Part shown: one piece after another, positions 36,397 through 45,369 of the stretch | How positions within the stretch are numbered: the stretch's first letter is position 1 | Layout of the letters: each line of letters starts with the position of its first letter | From: Rhodoplanes sp963724735 | GTDB taxonomy: Bacteria; Pseudomonadota; Alphaproteobacteria; Rhizobiales; Xanthobacteraceae | Reading direction: 5' to 3' | NCBI GenBank assembly: GCA_963724735.1 | Contig: CAVRVX010000019.1 | Location: 62,001 to 126,000, forward strand | Length of the DNA: 64,000 nucleotides | Program-made: the position numbers and the translations under genes | Notes under the pieces: model-generated | Databases searched by the model: none | Told to the model about the DNA's origin: nothing | What the model saw: the letters and a program-made list of their open reading frames with translations, nothing else

Positions 36397-37473
36397 TCAT
36401 CCTCCGCAATCGTCTCGTGTCGGACTCATCGGGCGCGGCACAAAGGCAGAGTAAAATTCGCGAACGCCGAGCGCGACCACCGCGAAGAAAAGCGGCGCCG
36501 CGAAATAGAGAAAGCGAAAGATCAGGAGTGAAGCCAAGAGCTGCTCTTTTTCGAACAGCGGCAGGCCGATCAGAATCGCCGCATCGAACACGCCGATGCT
36601 TCCCGGCGCGTGGCTGGCGAACCCGAGAAGCGTCGCCATCACGATTGTCACGACGAGCGGCAGGAAGGCGAGCGGCGGCTGCGCCGGCAACAACGCGTTC
36701 ATCGCGAGCGCGACGAAAGTCAGATCGCACACCCCGATCGCGATCTGCACGAGCGTCAGTGGTGCGTTCGGCAGCGTAACCTGCCAATGATCTCGGCCGA
36801 TAATTCGCGGGCGCGGCAAGAGCCAGAGCAGGTAGCCGACAATGGCGGCGAGCCCTGCCAACCCGATCGCCCGGTTGACGAAATCCGGCGCATGATTGAT
36901 TGCGCTTGCCGCCGCGGGCTTGAGCGCCATGCCGAGGCCGAGCGCGAAGGCATTGCCGAGCCAGAAGGTGAGCCCGGTGATGAACGCGATCTTGGCGACA
37001 TCGACGAGGCTCAGGCCATGCGCCGAATAGATCCGATAGCGCACCATCCCCGCGGTGACGGCAGTCGCGCCGAGACTATGGCCGATCGCATAGCCCGTAA
37101 AACTTGCGAGCGCCGCGATGCGGTACGGCACGTCGCGCCGCTCGATCGTCCGCAGCGCGAAGAAGTCGTAACCGGTTAACGTGAGATAGGCGCAGGCGAC
37201 GAACCCGGATGCCGTCAGAATTTTCTCCGGGGCGGTCGCCCGGACGGCCGCAATGACCCTGTTGATATCGATGTCGCGCAGGAGGACAAACAGTGCAATC
37301 GACGCCGCGATGATAATGAGTAGGCTCAGGGCAATGCCGATCCGATTGGCGGCTGCCCATTCGCGTAGCGTCCGCGCGACGATGCCCGCCCCGTTCCCCA
37401 TCGGATCCCGACTAAGCGCAAGACCAATCTGGTCATCTGCGTCAACCAGCTGATTCGCATCGGAGCCTCCCAT
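36397..37473 (-). CDS. UPF0104/LPG-synthase-type multi-pass membrane protein
   Basis: A 358-residue integral membrane protein with about eight hydrophobic helices. It belongs to the UPF0104 / lysylphosphatidylglycerol synthase transmembrane family: GYAIGHSLGATAVTAGMVRYRIY and LGFASHAPGSIGVFDAA are typical of that family, whose members include the MprF flippase domain. It lacks the soluble aminoacyl-transferase domain, so it may flip or export a lipid rather than modify it. It points away from the lipid genes on its right. Alternative starts exist (37401); the longer form is reported. Confidence 0.75.
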   Translation of the reverse strand: MGGSDANQLVDADDQIGLALSRDPMGNGAGIVARTLREWAAANRIGIALSLLIIIAASIALFVLLRDIDINRVIAAVRATAPEKILTASGFVACAYLTLTGYDFFALRTIERRDVPYRIAALASFTGYAIGHSLGATAVTAGMVRYRIYSAHGLSLVDVAKIAFITGLTFWLGNAFALGLGMALKPAAASAINHAPDFVNRAIGLAGLAAIVGYLLWLLPRPRIIGRDHWQVTLPNAPLTLVQIAIGVCDLTFVALAMNALLPAQPPLAFLPLVVTIVMATLLGFASHAPGSIGVFDAAILIGLPLFEKEQLLASLLIFRFLYFAAPLFFAVVALGVREFYSAFVPRPMSPTRDDCGG

Positions 37474-37761
37474 CTCCTCACGATAGATTTGTTACAGCGC
37501 GCCGCGTTCACCCGCCGCAGCGCCGAAAAAGGCAATGATTGTCGTGGATATCGGTCCCGCCGCGAAAATCCTTATGTGGGATCGTCATATTCCTGAGATG
37601 CAACTGCGCAATTCCTGTCGCATGACGTTCATCAATGGCCCCCTAAATTCACCCCTGAGGCTGCGCCCGGATCAAGCCCGGCTCCTCTCGCACTTGCGCG
37701 GCTTTCACCCGAATCCGGCGACGTTTTGCGCGGCGAACGCGCGCGAGCGAGGTGGGACGTC

Positions 37762-38862
37762 GTGCGCGTGCTCATAGCGACGGATGCTTGGCATCCGCAG
37801 GTCAATGGGGTGGTGCGTACCTTGACTTCGCTTGCGCAAGCGGCCCAGGCGCTCAACGTCGCCATCGAGTTTCTGACGCCGGAAGGCTTTCTCTCCCTGC
37901 AACTGCCGACCTATCCCGGCCTGCGGGTTGCGCTATGCGGTCCTCGCGAGATTGCCCGACGGATCGAAAGAGCAGCGCCCGACGCCGTCCACATCGCCAC
38001 CGAAGGGCCGATCGGGTACAGCGTGCGCGCCTATTGCCGGCGGCGCCGGCGACCGTTCACCACGAGTTTTACGACGCAATTCCCGGAATACATCGAGGCG
38101 CGTGCGCCAATTCCGAAATCGTGGACTTATGCGTTACTGCAGCACTTTCACGCCGCCGCTGCGGTTACCATGGTGTCGACGCCGTCGCTGATGTCCGCGC
38201 TCGCGCAGCGCGGATTTCGCAATCTCAGCATATGGACCCGCGGCGTCGACACCGAGGTCTTTTGTCCGGAATGCGCGGTCGACCTCGCCTTTCCCCGCCC
38301 GATATTCATGACCGCGGGACGAATCGCGGTTGAGAAAAATCTCGAAGCTTTCCTTTCCCTCGACCTGCCAGGCACCAAGGTGGTCATCGGCGAAGGTCCG
38401 CATGAGGCGGAATTGCGCCATCGTTATCCGGAAGCGAAGTTTCTTGGTCTGCAGAGCGCCGAGGTTTTGGCCAGACATCTGGCGGCGGCTGACGTGTTTG
38501 TCTTCCCGAGCCTCACCGACACATTCGGGGTCGTCCAGCTCGAGGCGCTGGCCTGCGGCACGCCGGTGGCAGCGTTTCCGGTGATGGGCCCCAAGGACGT
38601 AATCGGCGATAGCCCCGTCGGAGTGCTCCACCGTGACCTGCGCGCTGCATGCCTTGCCGCGCTCGGCCTCTCACGCAAAGCCTGCCGCGATTTCGCGCTT
38701 GCCCACGGTTGGGAGCGGAGCGTGCTCCAGTTCATTGGCAATGTGGAACGCGCGGCGGTAGCCGGTTCGTACACGATCCAGTCGGCGCGCGACCTCGCTG
38801 CCCATAATCCCGGCCGACGAATTATTGTCGCCGATAGCGCCCCGGACACCGCACCGAGATGA
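37762..38862 (+). CDS. GT4 glycosyltransferase
   Basis: A 366-residue GT-B fold glycosyltransferase of family 4. The GTG at 37762 is chosen because AGGTGG precedes it at the right distance and it begins the first beta strand (VRVLIATDAWHPQVNGVVRT); a TTG 36 bases upstream is possible. The nucleotide-sugar site SLTDTFGVVQLEALACGTPV is present, with Asp replacing the first Glu of the usual E-x7-E. Relatives in this order attach sugars to diacylglycerol. It overlaps the next gene (ATGA), a phospholipid methyltransferase, supporting a lipid acceptor. Confidence 0.85.
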   Translation: MRVLIATDAWHPQVNGVVRTLTSLAQAAQALNVAIEFLTPEGFLSLQLPTYPGLRVALCGPREIARRIERAAPDAVHIATEGPIGYSVRAYCRRRRRPFTTSFTTQFPEYIEARAPIPKSWTYALLQHFHAAAAVTMVSTPSLMSALAQRGFRNLSIWTRGVDTEVFCPECAVDLAFPRPIFMTAGRIAVEKNLEAFLSLDLPGTKVVIGEGPHEAELRHRYPEAKFLGLQSAEVLARHLAAADVFVFPSLTDTFGVVQLEALACGTPVAAFPVMGPKDVIGDSPVGVLHRDLRAACLAALGLSRKACRDFALAHGWERSVLQFIGNVERAAVAGSYTIQSARDLAAHNPGRRIIVADSAPDTAPR

Positions 38863-39557
38863 CTCAGGTCCGTGATCTGCAGCTCGACAAGGATGCCATC
38901 GCTGCGGCCTACAGCCGCTGGGCCCCGGTCTATGATCTCGTGTTCGGTTCGGTGTTCGAGCGCGGCCGGCGGGTGGCGGTAGCTGCCGCTGAGCGCACTG
39001 GCGGGCTCATTCTCGAGGCCGGCGTCGGCACCGGCCTGTCGCTACCGGAGTACGCGCCCAACAGCCGCGTCATCGGTGTCGATATTTCCGAGCCGATGCT
39101 GCGCAAGGCGCAGAAGCGCGTGCGCACGCTCGGGCTTCGTCAGATCGTTGGGCTGGCGGTGATGGATATCGAGCACCTTTCCTTCCCCGACGCGTCGGTC
39201 GATGTGGTCGTCGCGCAGTATGTCGTCACCGCGGCGCCGAACCCGGAGGCGACGCTTGACGAGTTCGCGCGCGTACTCAAGCCGGGCGGCGAAATCGTCC
39301 TGTTGAGCCGCATCAGCGCCGAGGCGGGGCTGCGTCGCGCCTTGGAGCAGTGGTTCGCCCCGGCGGCGCGGCGCCTCGGTTGGCGCACCGATTTCGCCTG
39401 GGAGCGCTACGCGCGCTGGGCCGAACGCACGCCGGGCATTCGCCTTAAGCAACGCCGCGCGGTACCGCCGCTCGGCCACTTCTCGCTTATTCGCTTCGCC
39501 AAAAACTGCGTCAAGGCGAGCGACGCCATTGGCTCCGGTGCGCGTGCGGAGATCTAA
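38859..39557 (+). CDS. pmtA: Phosphatidylethanolamine N-methyltransferase
   Basis: A 232-residue class I SAM-dependent methyltransferase. SAM-binding motif EAGVGTGLSLPEY lies near residues 50-62, followed by GVDISEPMLRKA. Length and sequence, including the N-terminal YSRWAPVYDLVFG, match PmtA of Rhodobacter and Bradyrhizobium, which methylates phosphatidylethanolamine to phosphatidylcholine. The nearby phosphatidylserine decarboxylase gene makes phosphatidylethanolamine, the substrate. Coupled by a 4-base overlap to the glycosyltransferase upstream. Confidence 0.85.
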   Translation: MTQVRDLQLDKDAIAAAYSRWAPVYDLVFGSVFERGRRVAVAAAERTGGLILEAGVGTGLSLPEYAPNSRVIGVDISEPMLRKAQKRVRTLGLRQIVGLAVMDIEHLSFPDASVDVVVAQYVVTAAPNPEATLDEFARVLKPGGEIVLLSRISAEAGLRRALEQWFAPAARRLGWRTDFAWERYARWAERTPGIRLKQRRAVPPLGHFSLIRFAKNCVKASDAIGSGARAEI

Positions 39558-39591
39558 TTGGTTATAGATTGGACTCTTGAAAGGAACGTCG

Positions 39592-40200
39592 ATGAAAGGC
39601 TTTTTCCAGGCGCTTGAAGAGCAGCGATGGGACGATCATCGCTACTATCATCACAGTCGCATTAATCAGGCCCTGCATCTGGTCAGCGCGATCAGCTTTC
39701 TGATCGCCTATGTGCTGGTGTTCTTCGATCCCGCTGTGTCGGCCCTGATTGGCTGGCTGGTCGCGATGACGACGCGACAGGCCGGCCATTTCTTTTTCGA
39801 GCCCAAAGGCTATGACGAGGTCAATCAGGCGACCCATGAGTACAAGGAAGCGATCAAGGTCGGCTACAATCTGCGACGCAAGACGGTGCTGTTGATTATC
39901 TGGGCCGCGTCCCCGCTGGTGCTGCTGGTCGACCCGACGCTGTTCGGACTAGTCGCACCCGCGACCACGCCTGCCGAATTCATCCGCCATGTTGCGAAAA
40001 TCTGGCTGTTCCTCGGCCTCGCCGGCCTCGTGTTCCGCACCGTGCAGCTCTTCATCCTCAGAGACGTGCGCACCGGCCTTGTGTGGGCGACCAAGATTCT
40101 CACCGACCCGTTCCATGACATCAAGCTCTACCACAAGGCGCCGCTCTATCTGCTGCGCGGCGAGATGTTCGACCAGGGGCCCAAGGAACAGCATGGGTGA
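39592..40200 (+). CDS. Hypothetical multi-pass membrane protein
   Basis: A 202-residue protein starting MKGFFQALEEQRWDDHRYYHHSR, chosen because AAAGGA precedes this ATG; a TTG 15 bases earlier is weaker. Three or four hydrophobic helices (about 28-60, 97-115 and 136-155) are interrupted by a His-rich segment, RQAGHFFFEPKGYDEVNQATHEYKE. Histidines in membrane proteins of this style often bind metals, as in lipid desaturases and hydroxylases, but the canonical HxxxH/HxxHH boxes are not complete. It follows pmtA by 34 bases. Function not recognised; a lipid-related role is inferred from neighbours. Confidence 0.65.
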   Translation: MKGFFQALEEQRWDDHRYYHHSRINQALHLVSAISFLIAYVLVFFDPAVSALIGWLVAMTTRQAGHFFFEPKGYDEVNQATHEYKEAIKVGYNLRRKTVLLIIWAASPLVLLVDPTLFGLVAPATTPAEFIRHVAKIWLFLGLAGLVFRTVQLFILRDVRTGLVWATKILTDPFHDIKLYHKAPLYLLRGEMFDQGPKEQHG

Positions 40201-40324
40201 GGGAGAACACGCGGCCGAGCTTGTCGCGGTCATCAAGGCTTATCGCCTCGGCCGCGGTCAGCACGTGTAGACCCCGACAAGCGCGGGCATGTCGCGCGCC
40301 AGTGCGGGCGTGTGCCTCAGCGCG

Positions 40325-42004
40325 TTAGCCTCGTGCCTGCAAGAGAGGAAACCGGTGCTCAATCATCTCCCGCAACACGCGACGCCTGATCGACTTGTTG
40401 GTCGTCGCGCCGTCGTTCCACCACCAACCATCGCGCTGCATGGCGCTCGCGGCGGCGACGAAACGATCCGCCACCGCTTCGAAGTCAGCTTGCGTGTAGT
40501 TGAGGCTGAAAATAAGCCGTCCGGTGCCGACCCAACTCAGCGCCAGCCCTTCGGCGCGCAGGTAATACTGAAGCATCCAGTTGTAGCGGGAGGGCGTCAT
40601 GTAGAAGACCGTCCAGATCGTGGACAGATTGGCGACGCGCAGCGGCAGCCGGGCTTCTTCAAGTCGACGATTAAGCGACGCGGCGCGTTCGTTCCAGGTT
40701 TCGTCCAGACCGTCGTAGAATGCGCTGACCTCCGGCGTATCGAGGCGCGTCAGAAACGTATCCATTGCCGCCATCACATAGGGATGCGAATTGAACGTGC
40801 CGCGGGCAAAGCAGATGTCGAGCGGACGGTCATCGCGAAAGCGCCGCATCAGTTCCCTGCGCCCGCAGATCACGCCGACCGGCAAGCCGCCGCCCAGCGT
40901 CTTGCCGTAGGTGACCATGTCGGCTTCGACGCCGAAATACTCCTGCGCGCCGCCGCGGGCGATGCGGAAGCCGACAAAAACCTCATCGAAGATCAGGACA
41001 ATGTTGCGCTCGCTGCATACGGCGCGCAGCCGTTTGAGCCATTCGGTAAAGGTGGAGCGATCGAAGTGGGCGCCGCGGGCGCTGTCGATGAGCGCGGAAT
41101 CGCCCGGCGCATTCGCATTGGGATGCAGCGCCTGCAGCGGATTGACCAGCACGCAGGCGATATCGCGCCGATGGCGCAGCACGCGCAGCGAACGCTCCGA
41201 CAGGTCCGCGAGCGTATAGGTCTCACGCGCCGGCACTGGATTGCCGACCCCGGGCTGCACATCGCCCCACCAGCCGTGATAGGCGCCGCAGAATCGCACC
41301 AGATGCGAGCGGCGGGTGTGATAGCGCGCAACGCGGACCGCCTGCATCACCGCCTCGGTGCCCGACATGTGAAACGACACGGCGTCAAAGCCGGAGAGCG
41401 CGCACAGGCGCTCTACATTCGCGGCGACCACCGGATGGTAGGGACCGAGCACCGGACCGAGGCTGGCGACGCGCTTGCGGCTCTCCTCCAGGCACGCCTT
41501 ATAGAAGTCTGTCCCGAAGACATTGACGCCATAAGAGCCGGCGAGGTCATGGAAGCGATTGCCGTCGAGATCAGTCAGCATGATGCCGGACGACGCCTCC
41601 ATGAAGGCGCCGATCGGCAAATGCTGGTTGACGAAGCGGCTGAACTGAAACGGCACGCGATAGGCCGACGTGAACTGCAGGTCCGGCAATGCTTCGCGCA
41701 CTTGCGCGGTCAGCTCCAAGGTCCGGGGACAGCGATCACCCAAAAGGCGTGACAGGCGAAAGAAGCCGTTCCGGCGCGCCGCGGCAATCTCGGCAGGCGC
41801 ATCATCGGCACAGAAGAAGCGGGGCTCGTAATAGCTGTAGGCCGGCACCAGCGCCGCAAATCGGCGCGCCAGACGTGCATGGCCGGTCAACGACGGATGC
41901 TTGGCGCACGACAATTCGATCCGGCTCTTCAGCTTCACCAGAACGATGGCGATAGCGGCAGCGCCGAGCGCGTAGCCTGCAAGAGATGCGAAACGCCAAT
42001 CCAT
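40325..42004 (-). CDS. Membrane-anchored class III aminotransferase (GSA-aminomutase-like)
   Basis: A 559-residue fold-type I PLP enzyme related to glutamate-1-semialdehyde aminomutase. Asp340 (LIFDEVFVGFR) and PLP lysine Lys368 (VTYGKTLGGGLPVG) are in place, as is SGTEAVMQAVRVAR. It is about 120 residues longer than the haem-pathway enzyme at the N-terminus, with a hydrophobic helix at residues 7-24. The anchor and lipid gene neighbours suggest an aminotransferase acting on a membrane lipid head group rather than haem synthesis. Its start is only 39 bases from the divergent psd start. Confidence 0.8.
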   Translation of the reverse strand: MDWRFASLAGYALGAAAIAIVLVKLKSRIELSCAKHPSLTGHARLARRFAALVPAYSYYEPRFFCADDAPAEIAAARRNGFFRLSRLLGDRCPRTLELTAQVREALPDLQFTSAYRVPFQFSRFVNQHLPIGAFMEASSGIMLTDLDGNRFHDLAGSYGVNVFGTDFYKACLEESRKRVASLGPVLGPYHPVVAANVERLCALSGFDAVSFHMSGTEAVMQAVRVARYHTRRSHLVRFCGAYHGWWGDVQPGVGNPVPARETYTLADLSERSLRVLRHRRDIACVLVNPLQALHPNANAPGDSALIDSARGAHFDRSTFTEWLKRLRAVCSERNIVLIFDEVFVGFRIARGGAQEYFGVEADMVTYGKTLGGGLPVGVICGRRELMRRFRDDRPLDICFARGTFNSHPYVMAAMDTFLTRLDTPEVSAFYDGLDETWNERAASLNRRLEEARLPLRVANLSTIWTVFYMTPSRYNWMLQYYLRAEGLALSWVGTGRLIFSLNYTQADFEAVADRFVAAASAMQRDGWWWNDGATTNKSIRRRVLREMIEHRFPLLQARG

Positions 42005-42043
42005 CAGCCCCGCTTAACTGGCGAGATTAACCGATCCGTGACA

Positions 42044-42904
42044 ATGCGCTCCGTCATCGACCGATTGACGCAGCAGGAGGACCTAAACTTCCTCCTGACC
42101 AACCGCATTCCCCGGCGTCTTGCAACCCGGTTTATGGGTTGGCTCACCCATATCGAACAGCCCTTGGTGCGCGATTTCTCGCTTGCGATCTGGCGATTTT
42201 TCGCCGAGGTCGACCTCAGCGACGCCGAGAAAAAGGAGTTTGCGAGCCTGCATGACTGCTTCACCCGCGCGCTGCGCGATGGCGCCCGGCCGATCGATTG
42301 CGATCCAAGCACTCTCGTCAGCCCCTGCGACGCCATCGTCGGCGGCTGCGGCGTCATCGCCGGAACCGAGCTGCTCCAGGTGAAGGGCCGGCCTTATGAC
42401 TTGCAGGACTTGTTCGGCAACTCAGACTTGGTCAGTGTGTACGTGGACGGCTGCTATGCGACGCTGCGGCTGACCGCCGGCATGTATCATCGCTTCCATG
42501 CGCCGTACGACTGCCGCCTCGAAACGGTCGCCTACCATCCCGGCGAACTATGGAACGTCAATCCGGTGGCGCTGCGGCGGATCGACAAGCTGTTCTGCCG
42601 CAACGAACGTGCGGTGCTGCGCATGCGCCTCACGGCGAGCGGTCATCCCATCGCCCTGGTTCCGGTCGCGGCGATTCTCGTGGCCGGCATCCGCTTGCAC
42701 TGTCTTGATCGCGTGCTCAACTCGCGCGAGCGCCAGCCGGCGACGTTTGCCTGCAACGCGACTTTTCACAAGGGCGAGGAGATGGGCTGGTTCCAGCACG
42801 GCTCGACCATCCTCGTGTTCGCGCCGGACGGGTTTTCGCTGCGCCCGTCGGTCGAGGCGGGCGCCGTCATCCGCATGGGACAGCCCTTGATGCGGCTCCC
42901 CTGA
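42044..42904 (+). CDS. psd: Phosphatidylserine decarboxylase
   Basis: A 286-residue phosphatidylserine decarboxylase. The self-cleavage site is HGST (252-255), where Ser254 would become the pyruvoyl group, and MYHRFHAP carries the conserved histidine. The start MRSVIDRLTQQEDLN is used; a GTG six bases earlier is possible. The enzyme makes phosphatidylethanolamine. It resembles the short cytosolic-facing bacterial form. It probably acts with pmtA to form phosphatidylcholine, or prepares a head group for the divergent aminotransferase. Confidence 0.88.
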   Translation: MRSVIDRLTQQEDLNFLLTNRIPRRLATRFMGWLTHIEQPLVRDFSLAIWRFFAEVDLSDAEKKEFASLHDCFTRALRDGARPIDCDPSTLVSPCDAIVGGCGVIAGTELLQVKGRPYDLQDLFGNSDLVSVYVDGCYATLRLTAGMYHRFHAPYDCRLETVAYHPGELWNVNPVALRRIDKLFCRNERAVLRMRLTASGHPIALVPVAAILVAGIRLHCLDRVLNSRERQPATFACNATFHKGEEMGWFQHGSTILVFAPDGFSLRPSVEAGAVIRMGQPLMRLP

Positions 42905-43177
42905 ACAGCACCAATCATTCGGGGACACACGGGGGTAGAGGCTTTCCGGTCCAGCTCGCTTGGGGCAAACGAGCCCCTGCCCTGTTACGTCAAGAAAACG
43001 CAACGGCCGATCATCAAGGGCAGCGCAAGCGTCGTGCGGTTCGGCCGGCTGCGGCCGCTGGCAACGATCCCGATCGGCCGAGCTTCATCAGCCTGTTCGA
43101 TCAGGGGGCGAAGCGGCGACCGAGAACGTCCGTTTCCATTCTTGTCGGAATGACGCCAGCCGCTTGTCAAAAAATGG

Positions 43178-43251
43178 TGGAGCGGGTGAAGGGAATCGAA
43201 CCCTCGTCATCAGCTTGGAAGGCTGTTGCTCTACCATTGAGCTACACCCGC
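43178..43251 (-). tRNA. tRNA-Gly (anticodon TCC)
   Basis: On the minus strand GCGGGTG pairs with CACCCGC, the D arm reads GCTCAATGGTAGAGC, the anticodon loop CTTCCAA presents TCC, the T arm is GAGGGTTCGATTCCCTT, and the 3' CCA is encoded (74 bases in all). All stems are intact. In related genomes this gene lies close to tRNA-Tyr, rlmB and tRNA-Trp. Confidence 0.97.
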
Positions 43252-43519
43252 GCCGCGCCTCCGATCGTGCTCGCCGAGCCGGAAGCAAGCGCCCAGCCGC
43301 TCTTGCACGACCTCGACCGGCAATTCAAGCCCGCCTTTGCCAGGCGATGCGCCCGGACGCCCGGAAGCGGCAAGGTAGCGGCGCATGCATCGGGAAGCCG
43401 GCCGGCTTGCCTTCTCGGGACTCCCCCAACGCGAAGCGGAGCCCTCGTCCGTTCCCGGGCAAAGGCTCCGATAGCGCGCAGATTATCAAACTGGCTCCAG
43501 TTTTACGAGCGCTCCCGCA

Positions 43520-44542
43520 CTACATCCCCAGCAGGCCTTGGCCCTCTGTCACCAGTCGCAGGGCTCGGAGCGCGGCCTCCATCATCGTCGATGAAGAGGT
43601 GTCCGGTCGCTGGCGCTTTGCGGGGCGGGTTGACTGCTCGCGCTTTGAGTTGCTGCGCGCGACGTGACCGGTCGATCCCTCCCGCTTCTTCTCGACGGCA
43701 TTCTTCGATGGCCTGGCGGCCCGCTCCGCGGCTGGCTTCTCCTCAGACCTTGCTTCCCGCACCTGCCGCTCTCGCACGGGCGCGCTGGTCTCATGGGCTT
43801 CGCGCGCCGGATGCGCCGGCTCTTCGGGCGTCTTTTCCACAACCGTTTCGCGCGGCTTGCCCAATCGCTCCGCGGTTGCGATCGGCTTCGCCACGTCAGA
43901 CGTTTCGTCCTGAGCCTGCCGCACCGGCACAGGCTTGCCTGCTTCGCGCGCCTCGCCGGCGTCACGTTTTGGAGGCGCCGGCTGCTTGGCCGTCGTTTCG
44001 ACAATCGTCTTGCGGGCCTTGGCAGACCGGTCCGCCGTCGCGATCGGCTTCGCCTCGTCAGACCTTGTTTCGGAGACCGGCTGCTCACGCGGCGGCACGG
44101 CCTCTCGGCGTGCAAGCATTGAGGGGCGACCGGCGCTCGCCCTCACGTCAGCGTCCGGCGCTTCGCCCGCCAGCTTTTCGCTGTCGCCTCCGCCGGTCGC
44201 GACGAGAGGCAGCGCCTCGGTTTGCGATCCGATCATCGGAAGCGTCACCTTTGCGGCGATGCGAGGCCGGTTGCTACGGTTGTCGCCTTCGACCTGCGCC
44301 GGCGCCGGAGGCCCGGCCTGCTCGACTGCGGACGCATAAACTGGGACATGCTGGACCGGCCGCGCTGCTTCCTGCTGCGGCGAAGTCGTCGGCGCGCCGA
44401 CGTTGAAGACGGCGCCGTAGGCGGCGGCCGCACAGACGACGCCGAACACAAAGCTCCCAGCGGCGAATTTCAGCGAGTTACCCCGCCGCGAACGAGCGTA
44501 TTCAGGCCAGAGCGAGTAATTTGCGCGGTATCGCTTGAACAT
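43520..44542 (-). CDS. Repeat-containing hypothetical protein with one membrane helix
   Basis: A 340-residue low-complexity protein. Residues 1-22 are basic; one hydrophobic helix lies at about 24-46 (LKFAAGSFVFGVVCAAAAYG), giving a cytoplasmic N-terminus and an outer part. Residues 160-290 contain an imperfect tandem repeat of about 50 residues: the pattern (S/T)(D/S)(E/V)AKPIATA(D/E)R followed by (K/R)(K/E)T(I/V)VE recurs twice and a decayed third unit follows. The tail is basic and Ser-rich. No enzyme motif is present. It looks like an envelope-spanning or DNA/cell-wall-binding linker; function unknown. Confidence 0.6.
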   Translation of the reverse strand: MFKRYRANYSLWPEYARSRRGNSLKFAAGSFVFGVVCAAAAYGAVFNVGAPTTSPQQEAARPVQHVPVYASAVEQAGPPAPAQVEGDNRSNRPRIAAKVTLPMIGSQTEALPLVATGGGDSEKLAGEAPDADVRASAGRPSMLARREAVPPREQPVSETRSDEAKPIATADRSAKARKTIVETTAKQPAPPKRDAGEAREAGKPVPVRQAQDETSDVAKPIATAERLGKPRETVVEKTPEEPAHPAREAHETSAPVRERQVREARSEEKPAAERAARPSKNAVEKKREGSTGHVARSNSKREQSTRPAKRQRPDTSSSTMMEAALRALRLVTEGQGLLGM

Positions 44543-44579
44543 GGATGCCTCCTGAACTCGAAAAGCCTGGACCCTCGGC

Positions 44580-44753
44580 TCATTTCGCTTGGCTTTTCAG
44601 CCACAAGCCCATCAGCCAATACCAGGCGAATGCGGTGGCAACGCCGGTAAAGGACCAAATGACGATCTTCGGAACGTTGAGCGGGGCGCTCCACCACAGC
44701 ATTCCCCCGGTCCACAGGACGCCGAAGACGACCGCAGATGCGCGAAGCGACAT
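44580..44753 (-). CDS. Small membrane protein (57 aa)
   Basis: A short gene encoding MSLRASAVVFGVLWTGGML and continuing to KSQAK. It has two hydrophobic helices (about 7-21 and 31-51), the second rich in Trp. It is well supported by a consensus AAAAGGAG ribosome-binding site eight bases before the ATG at 44753 and by its compact two-helix design. It lies just upstream of the repeat-containing protein on the same strand (about 38 bases). Function unknown. Confidence 0.7.
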   Translation of the reverse strand: MSLRASAVVFGVLWTGGMLWWSAPLNVPKIVIWSFTGVATAFAWYWLMGLWLKSQAK

Positions 44754-44969
44754 GACGGCGCTCCTTTTCGTTTCGTACCCAGATGTACAGGCCCGCTCCC
44801 GCGCGGTTTGTGACGACGCTCACAAATCCAGCCCGAGGCGGCTGATACGGTTTGGATGGATGGAGCGGGCGTCAGAACGCTGCGCCGGTCACGTACGCAT
44901 TGGATTAGGATCTGCCGGCGCGACGCGAGCCGACAGAAACGGCGGCGGCGTAGGCCCGCCCGTTGGCGG

Positions 44970-45125
44970 CTACCCTAAACCGCCTTCCCAGAGCGCCGCC
45001 AAGGCCTCTTCGCGGGTTATCTCTGGATAGTGTCGAAGCAGGTCCGCAACCAAGGTCTCGACGATTTCGTGCCAGGTGTCGAGCCGGCGGCGCGTAATCC
45101 GAGGAGGTTGACGGGCGTTGTCCAT
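44970..45125 (-). CDS. Small hypothetical protein (51 aa)
   Basis: A short frame beginning MDNARQPPRITRRRLDTWHE and ending AALWEGGLG. The composition looks protein-like: a basic N-terminus followed by two amphipathic helices (TWHEIVETLVADLLRHYP and TREEALAALWE). A clear ribosome-binding site is not seen. It is too short to assign by family, but helix design and absence of a better frame make it more credible than the 87-residue frame overlapping it. Confidence 0.4.
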   Translation of the reverse strand: MDNARQPPRITRRRLDTWHEIVETLVADLLRHYPEITREEALAALWEGGLG

Positions 45126-45369
45126 GGCCAACAAAGATGGCGTTCAGCTCAGCGGGAAGGCGCCGCACAGACTGACATGGACATGGGCTGGGCGCAGTTC
45201 AACAGTTACACGCGCGAACACCCCTGACGCCGATGTCCGGCACCGGACGGCGTACCCCGCAATGCAGGGATCGCCCTCTTCTTCTCAGCGCGAGGAGCAA
45301 TGTAAACGCAGCGCGTACGTTGGCAGCAGGATTCGCGGCGGCGCTGACGATGCCGCGATCCGAGCTACC

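Noticed and set aside
40325..42004. Haem-pathway hemL assignment
   Set aside because: PLP residues fit the superfamily, but the long membrane-anchored N-terminus and lipid neighbours argue against the housekeeping glutamate-1-semialdehyde aminomutase.
44905..45168. 87-residue minus-strand frame
   Set aside because: Overlaps the better-looking 51-aa frame, is low in protein-like pattern and has no ribosome-binding site.
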